From an uncultured Collinsella sp. (lineage in GTDB: Bacteria; Actinomycetota; Coriobacteriia; Coriobacteriales; Coriobacteriaceae), in the NCBI GenBank assembly GCA_902493515.1, contig CABUPE010000015.1:1-55685 (forward strand): a stretch of DNA of 55,685 bases. Direction: 5' to 3'. The notes under the pieces are model-generated. The model saw only the letters and a list, made by a program, of their open reading frames with translations, was not told where the DNA came from and made no database searches. Of the stretch, positions 23,633-32,075 are shown one piece after another. A program made the position numbers and the translations under genes. Each line of letters starts with the position of its first letter. Position 1 is the stretch's first letter.

Positions 23633-24118
23633 TTACAGGTCGCTCTCGTTAAAGCCGGTATCGATATCGAGGTTGCTGCCGTCGGCCGCCGTGGTGGCGA
23701 GCTCATCGCAGCGCTCGTTGAGCTCGTGGCCGGCGTGACCCTTAACCCAGATGAACTCAACCTTGTGCTTGCTTTTGGCGGTGAGTAGGCGCTCCCACAG
23801 GTCGCGGTTCTTGACGGGCTGCTTGTTGGCGGTTTTCCATCCGCGCTTTTTCCAGCCGTCGATCCAGTGCTTGTTGAAGGCGTTGACGACGTACTGCGAA
23901 TCGGAATGGACCTCGACCTCGCAGGGGCGGTTAAGTGCCTCGAGCGCCACGATGACCGCCATGAGCTCCATGCGGTTGTTGGTGGTCTTGGCGTAGCCGC
24001 GCGAAAGCTCGGAGGTGAAGGTCTTGCCGGCGGGGTTGGTGTATTTGAGCACGGCGCCGTAGCCGCCGCGTCCCGGATTTGATCGGGCCGAGCCGTCGGT
24101 ATAGATGATGACCTTCAC
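23633..24118 (-). CDS. rnhA: ribonuclease HI
   Basis: 161 residues from GTG 24118, behind GAAAGGAAG. The four acidic active-site residues appear in order: YTDGS (Asp), NRMELMAV (Glu), HSDSQYVVN (Asp), and the C-terminal NERCDELA (Asp). GRGGYGAVL and the HWIDGWKKRGWKTANKQPVKN basic handle match bacterial RNase HI. It removes RNA from RNA-DNA hybrids. An in-frame ATG upstream (24169) lacks a good site. Confidence 0.96.
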   Translation of the reverse strand: MKVIIYTDGSARSNPGRGGYGAVLKYTNPAGKTFTSELSRGYAKTTNNRMELMAVIVALEALNRPCEVEVHSDSQYVVNAFNKHWIDGWKKRGWKTANKQPVKNRDLWERLLTAKSKHKVEFIWVKGHAGHELNERCDELATTAADGSNLDIDTGFNESDL

Positions 24119-24217
24119 GGGCTTCCTTTCGTTGGGTACGTTTCGTGTGAGTGACCATTGTAGCGCCATGCCCGCCGGGGGCTAGCAATCTACGATTTCT
24201 ACCCCGTCTTCCGACAG

Positions 24218-25120
24218 TTAGTTGGCATGGATGATGCGGTTGAGCTCGTCGAGGTATTGCTGCAAGAGGGGAGAGGGCTTGCGCTCGTCGTGCATGATAT
24301 AGCCTACGTGCATCGTTGGGGCGTCTGCTAACGGGATCGATGCCATACCCCATTGCATTTCATTGGAGAGGACACCGGTCGACAGGGTGTAGCCGTTCGA
24401 CGTGATAAGTAAGTTAGTAAGTGTTCCGCGGTCCGAGATTCGTATGTTGCGGTCGCAAGGGATATAGCTAAAAGGTTCCTCGGCGTAATAGAAGGAGTTC
24501 GAGGTGCCTTGCTCAAAGCTGTAGCGCGTATATGGTGTGAGGTCGGCAAGGGACAGCTGCGGGCGGCGGGCAAGCGGGTGGCGCTCGCTAACGAAGACGT
24601 GGACCGTCGCGTCGAATAGGGGATGGAAGCTCGCGCGCGCATCGGCAAAAGCCTTCTGCAGAACGCGGGCGTTAAAGTCGTCCAGATAGAGGATGCCGAT
24701 GTCGCTGCGAAATGCGCGGACGTCATCGATGATCTGCGATGTGGTGGTCTCGCGCATGATGAACTCGAACTTGCTGTCGCGGCAGCGCTCGACTACGTTG
24801 ACAAAGGCCTCGACCGAAAAGGCGTAGTGCTGGGCGGAAATGGCGAGGCGGGCTTGCGGGGTGCCGCCGTCCTCGTAGCGGGCCTCGAGCATATCGGCCT
24901 GCTCTACGACCTGGCGCGCATAGCCCAAAAGCTCGGTGCCGTCGTTGGTGAGCGTGACGCCGCGGCTGGAGCGCGTAAAGATCTCCAGGTGGAGTTCCTG
25001 CCCCAGGCTTTTGACGGCGTTTGAGATGTTGGACTGAGCGGTATAGAGGCGCTGAGCTGCGGCGTTGATCGAACCGGACTCTGCCACGGCGATCAAAAAG
25101 CGAAGCTGCTGGAGGGTCAT
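24218..25120 (-). CDS. LysR-family regulator divergent from metY
   Basis: 300 residues. The N-terminal winged helix is typical (MTLQQLRFLIAVAESGSINAAAQRLYTAQSNISNAVKSLGQEL), followed by a two-lobed effector domain. Its gene lies back to back with metY, the usual arrangement for LysR regulators, and the shared region has a GTTATCT-N7-AGATAAC palindrome (25141-25161). The likely effector is a sulfur-amino-acid intermediate, by position only. Confidence 0.92.
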   Translation of the reverse strand: MTLQQLRFLIAVAESGSINAAAQRLYTAQSNISNAVKSLGQELHLEIFTRSSRGVTLTNDGTELLGYARQVVEQADMLEARYEDGGTPQARLAISAQHYAFSVEAFVNVVERCRDSKFEFIMRETTTSQIIDDVRAFRSDIGILYLDDFNARVLQKAFADARASFHPLFDATVHVFVSERHPLARRPQLSLADLTPYTRYSFEQGTSNSFYYAEEPFSYIPCDRNIRISDRGTLTNLLITSNGYTLSTGVLSNEMQWGMASIPLADAPTMHVGYIMHDERKPSPLLQQYLDELNRIIHAN

Positions 25121-25140
25121 CGGCGCCCGTCCTTTCGATA

Positions 25141-25161
25141 GTTATCTATAAAACAGATAAC
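25141..25161. promoter_or_regulatory. putative LysR-type operator
   Basis: 7-bp inverted repeat GTTATCT/AGATAAC with a 7-base spacer. It lies 20 bases upstream of the LysR start codon and about 20 bases before the metY -35 element. Confidence 0.6.
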
Positions 25162-25181
25162 AAGTTAGCGCTTTTAAGTGA

Positions 25182-25210
25182 TTGACCGAGGGGAACAATG
25201 CCCGTACTAT
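25182..25210 (+). promoter_or_regulatory. metY promoter
   Basis: TTGACC (25182-25187), a 17-bp spacer and TACTAT (25205-25210). Transcription should begin near 25217, leaving a leader of about 178 bases before metY. No SAM-riboswitch (S-box) sequence is recognisable in this leader. Confidence 0.7.
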
Positions 25211-25278
25211 TCAAAACACACAAAGGCGGTAGGTAATTAAGCCAACCACGGAACCGGGATGCGAAAGGAGGCCTGCAT

Positions 25279-25332
25279 ATGAATTGCTTACCAAGACGAA
25301 TGCCGGGCTCCTGTTTGCGCCCGTCGGCGTGA
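25279..25332 (+). CDS. 17-residue cysteine-containing leader peptide upstream of metY
   Basis: ATG 25279 follows AAAGGAGG (25264-25271) with ideal 7-base spacing, stronger than many gene starts in the window. The predicted peptide is MNCLPRRMPGSCLRPSA, with Cys at positions 3 and 12 and Met at 1 and 8. The stop is TGA at 25330-25332. It lies between a good promoter and the metY start, 61 bases upstream of the latter. The inference is a regulatory leader that senses charging of tRNA-Cys, or another aspect of translation. A stem (CGGGC...GCCCG, about 25304-25322) covers the second Cys codon. Confidence 0.6.
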   Translation: MNCLPRRMPGSCLRPSA

Positions 25333-25393
25333 TCAGGAGACAGCGACTTACTTCTCTCTTTTTATTTACTTTTGTTCGATCAAGGAGATCATC

Positions 25394-26704
25394 ATGAGCC
25401 AGTTCATCAACAACCCCGAGCACACCTTTGGTTTCGATACCCTGCAGCTGCACGTTGGCCAGGAGAGTGCCGATCCTGCATCCGACTCCCGTGCCGTGCC
25501 TATCTACCAGACCACGAGCTATGTGTTCCGCAACTCCCAGCACGCCGCCGACCGCTTTGGTCTTGCCGACGCCGGAAACATCTACGGCCGTCTGACCAAC
25601 TCCACCCAGGGCGTCTTCGAGGATCGTATCGCCGCGCTCGAGGGTGGCGTGGCAGGTCTTGCCGTCGCCTCCGGTGCTGCTGCCATCACCTATACCCTGC
25701 AGGCCCTTGCCCAGGCCGGTGACCATGTGGTTGCCCAGAAGACTATCTACGGTGGCTCCTACAACTTGCTGGAGCATACGCTCTCCCAGTTTGGCGTCGA
25801 GACCACCTTCGTCGATGCCCATAACCTGGAAGAGGTCGAGGGGGCCATCAAGGACAACACCACGGTCATCTATCTCGAGACGCTCGGCAACCCCAACTCC
25901 GACATCCCCAACATCGACGCCATCTCCGAGATCGCCAAGAAGCACGGTCTGCCGGTTGTCGTCGACAACACCTTCGGCACCCCGTATCTGTTCCGTCCAC
26001 TGGAGCATGGTGCCAACATCGTCGTTCACTCCGCAACCAAGTTCATCGGCGGCCACGGCACCTCGCTGGGCGGTGTGATCGTCGACGGCGGTAACTTCGA
26101 TTGGAAGGCGAGTGGCAAGTACGCCCAGATCGCTGAGCCCAACCCCTCCTACCACGGTGTTTCGTTTGCCGAGGCTGCCGGTCCCGCCGCCTTCGCAACC
26201 TATGTCCGCGCTATCCTGCTGCGTGACGAGGGCGCCTGCATCAGCCCGTTCAACGCCTGGGTCCTGCTCCAGGGCACCGAGACTCTGTCGCTGCGCGTTG
26301 ACCGTCATGTCGAGAACACCAAGAAGGTCGTTGAGTTTCTGGCTGGTGACAGCCACGTCGCCAAGGTGAACCACCCGAGCCTGCCTGAGCACCCCGATCA
26401 TGAGCTCTATCAGAAGTACTTCCCCAACGGCGGTGCCTCGATCTTTACCTTTGAGATTAAGGGTGGCCAGGAGGCAGCTTGGAAGTTCATCGATCATCTG
26501 CAGGTGTTCTCGCTGCTCGCCAACGTGGCCGACGTCAAGTCGCTCGTCGTGCACCCGGCTACCACCACGCACTCCCAGCTGTCTGCCGAGGAGCTCGCCG
26601 AGCAGAACATCACACCCTCCACGATCCGTCTTTCCATCGGTACCGAGTACGCCGAGGATATCATTTGGGACCTGAAGCAGGCCTTCGCCGCGCTGGACGA
26701 GTAG
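25394..26704 (+). CDS. metY: O-acetylhomoserine sulfhydrylase
   Basis: 436 residues, the usual length for the MetY branch of Cys/Met PLP enzymes. Signatures include YQTTSYVF, GLAVASGAAAITYTLQ, VDNTFGTPYL and the PLP lysine in VHSATKFIGGHG. It makes homocysteine from O-acetylhomoserine and sulfide, giving direct sulfhydrylation. ATG 25394 follows AAGGAG. It is alone on its transcript, with a terminator at 26765-26805. The upstream leader ORF and LysR palindrome suggest both transcriptional and translational control. Confidence 0.95.
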   Translation: MSQFINNPEHTFGFDTLQLHVGQESADPASDSRAVPIYQTTSYVFRNSQHAADRFGLADAGNIYGRLTNSTQGVFEDRIAALEGGVAGLAVASGAAAITYTLQALAQAGDHVVAQKTIYGGSYNLLEHTLSQFGVETTFVDAHNLEEVEGAIKDNTTVIYLETLGNPNSDIPNIDAISEIAKKHGLPVVVDNTFGTPYLFRPLEHGANIVVHSATKFIGGHGTSLGGVIVDGGNFDWKASGKYAQIAEPNPSYHGVSFAEAAGPAAFATYVRAILLRDEGACISPFNAWVLLQGTETLSLRVDRHVENTKKVVEFLAGDSHVAKVNHPSLPEHPDHELYQKYFPNGGASIFTFEIKGGQEAAWKFIDHLQVFSLLANVADVKSLVVHPATTTHSQLSAEELAEQNITPSTIRLSIGTEYAEDIIWDLKQAFAALDE

Positions 26705-26764
26705 GGCGACTTGTGCAAGGACCCCTTGCGACTCGATAGGTATAACTGCATAAAATGCCTGCTC

Positions 26765-26805
26765 AAGGCGCCTGTGCGAACAATGGTTGCACAGGCGCCT
26801 TTTTT
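26765..26805 (+). terminator. terminator of metY
   Basis: 13-bp stem (26765-26777 with 26789-26801) with an 11-base loop, ending in T6. Confidence 0.93.
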
Positions 26806-27016
26806 GCATAGAGCGGGTGCAAAAACAGGGTTTTTGACACGCTTTATGCATTCGAGTTGTGGAAAACTCCTGTTGAGAGGATGTGAGTTTTACGCAATTG
26901 ACGTGCGCCTTTTGAGTAAAACCGCAGGTCGCGATTTGCTCGGGGTACTATGCAGCGCAATCGAATCACACGCAGCTCAAACGCAGCAAAAACGCACTAC
27001 GGAGGTTTCCAGCTAC
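26806..27016. other. intergenic region before the secreted-protein gene
   Basis: It contains TTGACA (26834-26839) in TTTTTGACACGC, but no convincing -10 at 17 bp. GGAGG (27001-27005) is the ribosome site of the next gene. No other feature is seen. Confidence 0.4.
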
Positions 27017-27793
27017 ATGAGGATCGATTCACGAAAACCGAAAGCCGCCGCCCTTTCCGCCGCTCTGACCGTGGCACTTTTGGCGGGCGCCGGTGCAACT
27101 GATGCCCACGCCGCAACATTGTCCGATACGGTTGGATCTACGCCGTCCGAGACGACGCTGGTACAGCCCGTTGACTATCGCGGCGATGGTTATGGTTCCA
27201 TGCAGGAGTGGAACGCCTCGATGGAGGCCAAGCGCGATTCCCTGGAGATGCGCGCTCAGATCATTATGAATATGTATGGCGACTATGCTACCGATGACGA
27301 GCGCGCTGTGTTGCAGGGTTGCATCGACGGTGCGGGCAGCCTGTTGACGATGGGGGAGGTCGACGCCAAGTCGACCGAGCTCGATGAGCTGCGCACCGCG
27401 CTTGAGGATGCCAAGCGCGAAGCGCTCGAGGCGGCCGCCGCCGAGGCGGAGGCTGCCGAGGCCACCCAGGCTTCGTACTACAACGCCGGTTTTACTCCGT
27501 CCTACGCGTCTGCCGCGTCCTACGCGAACGGATCGGGCCTGACGCGCTCTGCGGGTGTCAATAACTACAACGGGCGCCGCGAGACCTATTACAGCAGCAA
27601 TGTGCTTTATCACTATCGCACGGGCGAATGGACTCAGGATTCTGAGGGCTTCTGGCGCGATTCCGACGGCTATTACGTTGTTGCCGCGGGCGATATGGCC
27701 CAGGGCTCGACCTTTACGGGCTCCAAGGGTGATTGCAAGGTCTATGACTCCGGCTGCGCTGCCGGAACCACCGACTACTACACCGGTTGGTAA
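27017..27793 (+). CDS. secreted protein of unknown function
   Basis: 258 residues. A basic N-terminus (MRIDSRKPKAA), a hydrophobic core and AHAA form a signal peptide with cleavage near residue 34. A charged, alanine-rich helical part (about 120-155: TELDELRTALEDAKREALEAAAAEAEAAEA) looks like a coiled coil. The C-terminal 70 residues are rich in Tyr, Trp, Gly and Ser and carry two Cys that could pair (GDCKVYDSGC). That part looks like a compact extracellular domain, perhaps wall-associated, but I cannot name a family. GGAGG lies 11 bases upstream of ATG 27017. Confidence 0.75.
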   Translation: MRIDSRKPKAAALSAALTVALLAGAGATDAHAATLSDTVGSTPSETTLVQPVDYRGDGYGSMQEWNASMEAKRDSLEMRAQIIMNMYGDYATDDERAVLQGCIDGAGSLLTMGEVDAKSTELDELRTALEDAKREALEAAAAEAEAAEATQASYYNAGFTPSYASAASYANGSGLTRSAGVNNYNGRRETYYSSNVLYHYRTGEWTQDSEGFWRDSDGYYVVAAGDMAQGSTFTGSKGDCKVYDSGCAAGTTDYYTGW

Positions 27794-27979
27794 TTTTTCT
27801 GCATCACGGATATTTGGCGGACGGGCGTCTTTACCGAGCTTTAGGGCAACGTAAGGACGTCCGTTCTATGTATGCGTTTGAGTTAACAGAGCCCTTACCG
27901 TGGCGGTACGCTGGGCGTATGGATGCGGGGCACACTAGTTCATGAGAAATAAGGTCTTTCTCTTGGAGGAAGTGGTCTT

Positions 27980-28186
27980 GTGAATGCTCGAGATATCGCC
28001 GTTGCCGCCGTCGCGTTGATGCTTGGCTGCCTTGGTCCCACGGCCGCGCTCGTCGCGGGCATGCAGGGGACATGCGGGGCTGCTCCTATCGTGGTCGGCG
28101 CGCTGATCGCGGCCGCGCTGCTGGGAAGTGCAGGTGTAGTCCTTTGTCGCGACGATGAGGACCAGGCGTCGGAGTCGCAGCTCTAA
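27980..28186 (+). CDS. small two-helix membrane protein
   Basis: 68 residues from GTG 27980, with GGAGGAAG 7 bases upstream. Two hydrophobic segments (about 6-28 and 34-56) are joined by a short loop with a Cys, followed by an acidic tail (CRDDEDQASESQL). It resembles small unassigned membrane proteins; function unknown. It is convergent with the ketopantoate reductase-like gene. Confidence 0.65.
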   Translation: MNARDIAVAAVALMLGCLGPTAALVAGMQGTCGAAPIVVGALIAAALLGSAGVVLCRDDEDQASESQL

Positions 28187-28224
28187 CCGTTGTGAAGCTG
28201 ATTTTTGGCCAAAGATGAAAAAGG

Positions 28225-28263
28225 AAGCCGCCGCGAGGGGAGTGCCCCTTGCGGCGGCTTTGC
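28225..28263. terminator. bidirectional terminator
   Basis: 16-bp stem with one G-T pair (28225-28240 with 28245-28260), loop AGTG, and A-rich/T-rich flanks. It serves the small membrane-protein gene on the plus strand and the reductase gene on the minus strand. Confidence 0.8.
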
Positions 28264-28295
28264 CATTGGATCTGCTGGCTACAGTATGCCGAGCA

Positions 28296-29210
28296 CTACC
28301 AGCTGCTTTCTATTTCGCGAATCCTCTGGTAGAGCCAATCGTTTTGCGGCACTTGGATATCGTGTTTGGCGGCCAGGCGGCAAATGGTGCCCGCGAACTC
28401 CTCGACTTCGGTTTTTCGTTGTGCGATGCGGTCCTGCGCCATCGAGGGCATACCGGCGGGGTCGATTCCCTCGATGAGGTGCACCATTTGCGTCAGGTCT
28501 GCCTCGGTCAGCTCAACGCCCTCGGCGTTGGCAACCGCAAGCGTCTCGCGCATGGCGGAGACAAAACAGCGGCGCTGCTCGGAGCCCGGCTCCGTGGCGC
28601 TTCCGTAGGTCCCGCCGTAGGCCATGCAGGTCTGGTTGATGCCGTCGTTGAGCATGAGTTTGGCCCACATGCGGTGCGCAATATCGCTCTCGACGGTATG
28701 GGCGATGCCGCAGCGCGTATAGAGCTCGTCGATGGCGGTAACGGTTGCGGGCTTGGTGCCCGCTGCCGCGCCAAAGCGAATCTCGCCCGCATTGGTAAAG
28801 GTGAGCGCGCCGTTGAGGAACACGGCGTCCATGCCCTGGCAGATACCAAGAACGGTATGCTTCCAGCCAAAGCGTTCGGCAATCTTTTGCTCGCTCGTAA
28901 TGCCGTTGCACAGCGAGGCGATGAGCGTGTTGGGTCCCACGACACGCTCCATAGTCTTGAGTGCTTGGTCGAGACCGGTGGTCTTGACCGTCAGGATGAC
29001 CAGATCGGCGGGCGCTGCCTCGCTGGCGCGGACGGACGTGAGATCGCAAGGCTTTCCGTTGACGGTGAGCGCATCGCCCGCGTGACGCTCAAAACGGGCG
29101 TCATCCATAACGTATTCGACGGCGTCATTGCCGAGGGCCTTGGCAATCATGCTGCCGTAGAGCAGGCCGACGCCGCCCTTGCCGATAAAGGCAACCTTGT
29201 TGATCTGCAT
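28296..29210 (-). CDS. 2-dehydropantoate 2-reductase-like protein (ApbA/PanE family)
   Basis: 304 residues from ATG 29210 (GAGGAG 9 bases upstream; ATG 29219 would overlap it). The N-terminal NAD(P) motif FIGKGGVGLLYGS and the central VKTTGLDQAL are family hallmarks. The C-terminal half contains the expected Lys (AKLMLNDGINQTCM). PanE reduces ketopantoate in CoA synthesis, but the family includes other 2-oxoacid reductases, and no other pantothenate gene is nearby, so I keep the broad name. Confidence 0.88.
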   Translation of the reverse strand: MQINKVAFIGKGGVGLLYGSMIAKALGNDAVEYVMDDARFERHAGDALTVNGKPCDLTSVRASEAAPADLVILTVKTTGLDQALKTMERVVGPNTLIASLCNGITSEQKIAERFGWKHTVLGICQGMDAVFLNGALTFTNAGEIRFGAAAGTKPATVTAIDELYTRCGIAHTVESDIAHRMWAKLMLNDGINQTCMAYGGTYGSATEPGSEQRRCFVSAMRETLAVANAEGVELTEADLTQMVHLIEGIDPAGMPSMAQDRIAQRKTEVEEFAGTICRLAAKHDIQVPQNDWLYQRIREIESSW

Positions 29211-29326
29211 GTGAATCATCTCCTCACAAAAAGGCGCCCGCGTGCGGGGCGCCTGATGGATTGTATGCCGCTGGGGCGTGCAGCGTGCACCGGAGGCGGA
29301 ATTTAGAAGAACAAACGCATGGGAAC

Positions 29327-29521
29327 TTATGCCGCGGGGCAGACCGCAAAGACGCGGGCGGGGTATCCGACGCCATCGCGGACCTTGGGGAAGGTGCAGA
29401 AGATGACGGCGCCCGTGGCGGGGAGCTCGTCCAGATGGTCCATGACCTCGATCTGATAGCGGTCGACCGAGAGGATGTATTGCTCGCCGGGGTAGGGGTA
29501 GGCGTCCTCGCGCGTGGTCAT
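29327..29521 (-). CDS. 64-residue protein like the C-terminal end of a cyclase/formamidase
   Basis: ATG 29521 has AAAGGAG 6 bases upstream, so translation looks real. HLDELPATGAVIFCTFPKV...GYPARVFAV resembles the last 40 residues of the cyclase (kynurenine formamidase-like) family, but the metal-binding N-terminal part (HxGTHxD) is absent. It is either a remnant of a larger gene with a new start, or a small independent protein. It precedes the reductase gene on the same strand. Confidence 0.5.
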   Translation of the reverse strand: MTTREDAYPYPGEQYILSVDRYQIEVMDHLDELPATGAVIFCTFPKVRDGVGYPARVFAVCPAA

Positions 29522-29684
29522 GCCCGGCTCCTTTCATCGGGCTTTTTGCTGATGTTAAAGCGGTGCCGTGACGGCTCGATTTCTGCTGCGTTACGATACG
29601 TTCTCAATTGCGATTCCGATGTGTTTCGATGACGTGACGGGTTTTGTTTCGCCTTGTCAGGGCTTCGATGGGAGGGGAGGGGCC

Positions 29685-30875
29685 GTGCAATATCGCGTTG
29701 ACCCCAAAAGCGGCAACCGTATCTCGGCGTTGGGGCTGGGCTGCATGAGGTTTCCCGGTGCACCGGGGCACCCCGATGCGAAGACAGCCGATGCCATCAT
29801 TTCCCGTGCCGTGGAGCAGGGGATTAACTACCTGGATACGGCCTATCTCTATCCCGGCAACGAAGCTTGTGTGGGCGCTTCGCTTGAGCGTTTGAGCCTG
29901 CGCGACCAGGTTTTGCTCGCGACCAAGCTGCCACATGCTTCGTGCAAATGCACGGAGGATTTCGATCGGTTCTTCGACGAGCAGCTGCGCCGCCTGCAGA
30001 CCGACCATATCGACTATTACCTTATGCACAACATCACCTCGCCTGCACAGTGGGAGCGCGTGGTGGCGTTGGGCATCGAGGACTGGGTCGCGCGTCAAAA
30101 GGCGGCGGGACGCATTCGCCAGGTCGGTTTTTCGTATCACGGCAGCGCGGCGGATTTTCTGACGATGCTTGACGCATATGACTGGGACTTCTGCCAGATT
30201 CAGTACAACTATGCCGGTGAACGCTATCAGGCGGGAACGGCGGGGCTCTTGGCTGCTGCTGAGCGGGGTCTCGCGGTGTTTGTGATGGAGCCGCTTTTGG
30301 GCGGGCGTTTAGCGGGCAAGCTGCCGCCACGGGCTCGCGCCGTGCTCGACGGTGCGAGTGATCCGCGCCTGCAGACGCCGGTGGCTTGGGGACTGTCGTG
30401 GGTGTGGAACCATCCGCAGGTGACGATGTTACTTTCGGGTATGACCGATACCGCGCAGGTGGATGAGAATGCAGCGCTGGCCAATCGTGCGCTGCCGGAC
30501 TCGATGACGACAGGTCAGCTTGATACCATCGCGCGCGTGCTGGAAGAGTTTGAGAAAACGAACCGCGTGCCCTGCACGGGATGCGGCTACTGCATGCCAT
30601 GCCCCAAGGGTATCAACATTCCCGGCTGCTTTGCCGCCTACAACGCGAGCTATGCGCACAGCTGGTTTACGGGGCTGTCGCAATACTTTACGGCGAGTGC
30701 GGTGCGCACGAGCGAGCCCAAACTCGTGAGCAATTGCGTCAAGTGCGGCAAATGTGCGCGTCACTGCCCACAGCACATCGATATCCCCGAGCGTCTCGAC
30801 GACGTACGCCGCCGTTTTCAGCCTGGACCCGTGACGGCAGTGCTTAAGGCCTTCGGCAAAACGCGCTCCTCGTGA
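29685..30875 (+). CDS. aldo/keto reductase with C-terminal ferredoxin-like domain
   Basis: 396 residues from GTG 29685, behind GGAGGGG. The N-terminal barrel has GLGCMRFPG, NYLDTAYLY and TKLP, and later FSYHGS. The C-terminal part holds CTGCGYCMPCPKGINIPG and, further on, CVKCGKCARHCPQHIDIPE, two 4Fe-4S-type cysteine clusters. Such fused proteins are common in gut anaerobes and link reductase activity to ferredoxin-like electron transfer. Substrate unknown. Confidence 0.9.
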   Translation: MQYRVDPKSGNRISALGLGCMRFPGAPGHPDAKTADAIISRAVEQGINYLDTAYLYPGNEACVGASLERLSLRDQVLLATKLPHASCKCTEDFDRFFDEQLRRLQTDHIDYYLMHNITSPAQWERVVALGIEDWVARQKAAGRIRQVGFSYHGSAADFLTMLDAYDWDFCQIQYNYAGERYQAGTAGLLAAAERGLAVFVMEPLLGGRLAGKLPPRARAVLDGASDPRLQTPVAWGLSWVWNHPQVTMLLSGMTDTAQVDENAALANRALPDSMTTGQLDTIARVLEEFEKTNRVPCTGCGYCMPCPKGINIPGCFAAYNASYAHSWFTGLSQYFTASAVRTSEPKLVSNCVKCGKCARHCPQHIDIPERLDDVRRRFQPGPVTAVLKAFGKTRSS

Positions 30876-30887
30876 CCCTTTTATAAC

Positions 30888-30950
30888 TTGCGGTGGAATA
30901 GTTCCTGTTTGCGGCAGAATAAGGCATCAACAGGAACTATTTCACCGCAA
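30888..30950. repeat. palindrome E5, copy 1
   Basis: 22-bp arms with one G-T pair (30888-30909 with 30929-30950) and a centre holding GCGGCAGAATA. The same element recurs at 32076-32138, so one copy stands on each side of the oxidoreductase gene. Confidence 0.9.
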
Positions 30951-30966
30951 CTGATGGGAGGCTATC

Positions 30967-31986
30967 GTGGGTGACCGAGGTTTACGAAATGATTCGCGTG
31001 AGGTTCGTTGGGGCGTTTTGGGCGCTGGGCGCATTTCGCATCGATTTGCATCGTCGCTCAAGGAGGTGGACGGGGCACGGCTTGTGGCTGCCGCCGGTCG
31101 CACTCCTTCGCATGTTGAGGAGTTTTGCAGGGCGTTTTCGATTGATGCCGCGCACAGTTATGCCACGGCTGACGATAGCGGCGATGCGGCTTATGATGCG
31201 CTGATTGCCGACCCCGATGTCGACGCAATCTACTTGGCTCTTCCACATGGCATGCATGCGCATTGGGTCTGTCGGGCACTGCGCGCGGGAAAGGCCGTGC
31301 TGTGCGAAAAGCCGGCCGTTTTGAATGAAGAAGAGGCTCTCTCGATTGCCTCCGCCTCTCGCGAGCGCGGCGTGCTGTTTATGGAGGCGATGAAGAATCG
31401 GTTTTGCCCGATGCGCACTCGCGTGAAGGACTTGCTTGCGTCGGGTGAGCTTGGCCGTATCGTTTCGATCGAAAGCGTGCAAAAACTCGATTATGGTGAA
31501 TCCCCTTCGAGTTATCTGCTCGATCCGTTGCAGGGTGGCTGTCTATATGACATGGGCTGCTATGCGGTCGGGTGGTTTGAGGATCTGCTTGCGGGCGCGT
31601 GCGATGTTTCGTCTCGTGAAGTTCGCTGGCGTGACGTATCGGGCGGTCGCGTGGATTGGGCCGATGACATCCACATGAGTGTCGGCGGTATACCCATTCA
31701 TATGGTGGTCGACGGCAAAGCAGCATATGAAAGCCGCTTAACGATTGCCTGCGAGCGGGGCTCGTTGGAAATCGAGCGCCTCCATCGCCCCGAGCTCGCC
31801 CATGTGAAGTACTCCGACGGACGAATGCTCGAAATAAATGCCCCGTTTGAGGTCGATGATTTCTACGGCGAAATCCAGCATGCGACCCAGCTCATCCGGG
31901 CGGGGAAACTCGAGAGTCCCGTCATGCCCCTTGCCGCCACACAGCGCTGCGCGCGCATAATCGATGCAATCCGTCTAGCCCTCTAG
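30967..31986 (+). CDS. Gfo/Idh/MocA-family oxidoreductase
   Basis: 339 residues from GTG 30967, with GGGAGG 6 bases upstream. The Rossmann motif GVLGAGRISHRFASSL and the signature AVLCEKPA are clear, and the C-terminal domain contains MGCYAVGW. It may act on a sugar or trans-dihydrodiol-type substrate. It shows only distant likeness to the member at 22453. It is bounded on both sides by near-identical palindromes. Confidence 0.9.
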   Translation: MGDRGLRNDSREVRWGVLGAGRISHRFASSLKEVDGARLVAAAGRTPSHVEEFCRAFSIDAAHSYATADDSGDAAYDALIADPDVDAIYLALPHGMHAHWVCRALRAGKAVLCEKPAVLNEEEALSIASASRERGVLFMEAMKNRFCPMRTRVKDLLASGELGRIVSIESVQKLDYGESPSSYLLDPLQGGCLYDMGCYAVGWFEDLLAGACDVSSREVRWRDVSGGRVDWADDIHMSVGGIPIHMVVDGKAAYESRLTIACERGSLEIERLHRPELAHVKYSDGRMLEINAPFEVDDFYGEIQHATQLIRAGKLESPVMPLAATQRCARIIDAIRLAL

Positions 31987-32075
31987 GACTTGGCGCTGAC
32001 GCATAGGGGATCATGACGCCGGCGCCCGTAGCCGTAGTGCTTGGTGGCCCGCATCTCTGATGCCCCTTTTATAAC

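Noticed and set aside
25217..25393. SAM riboswitch before metY
   Set aside because: The conserved S-box core is not found; a leader ORF with a strong ribosome site explains the region better.
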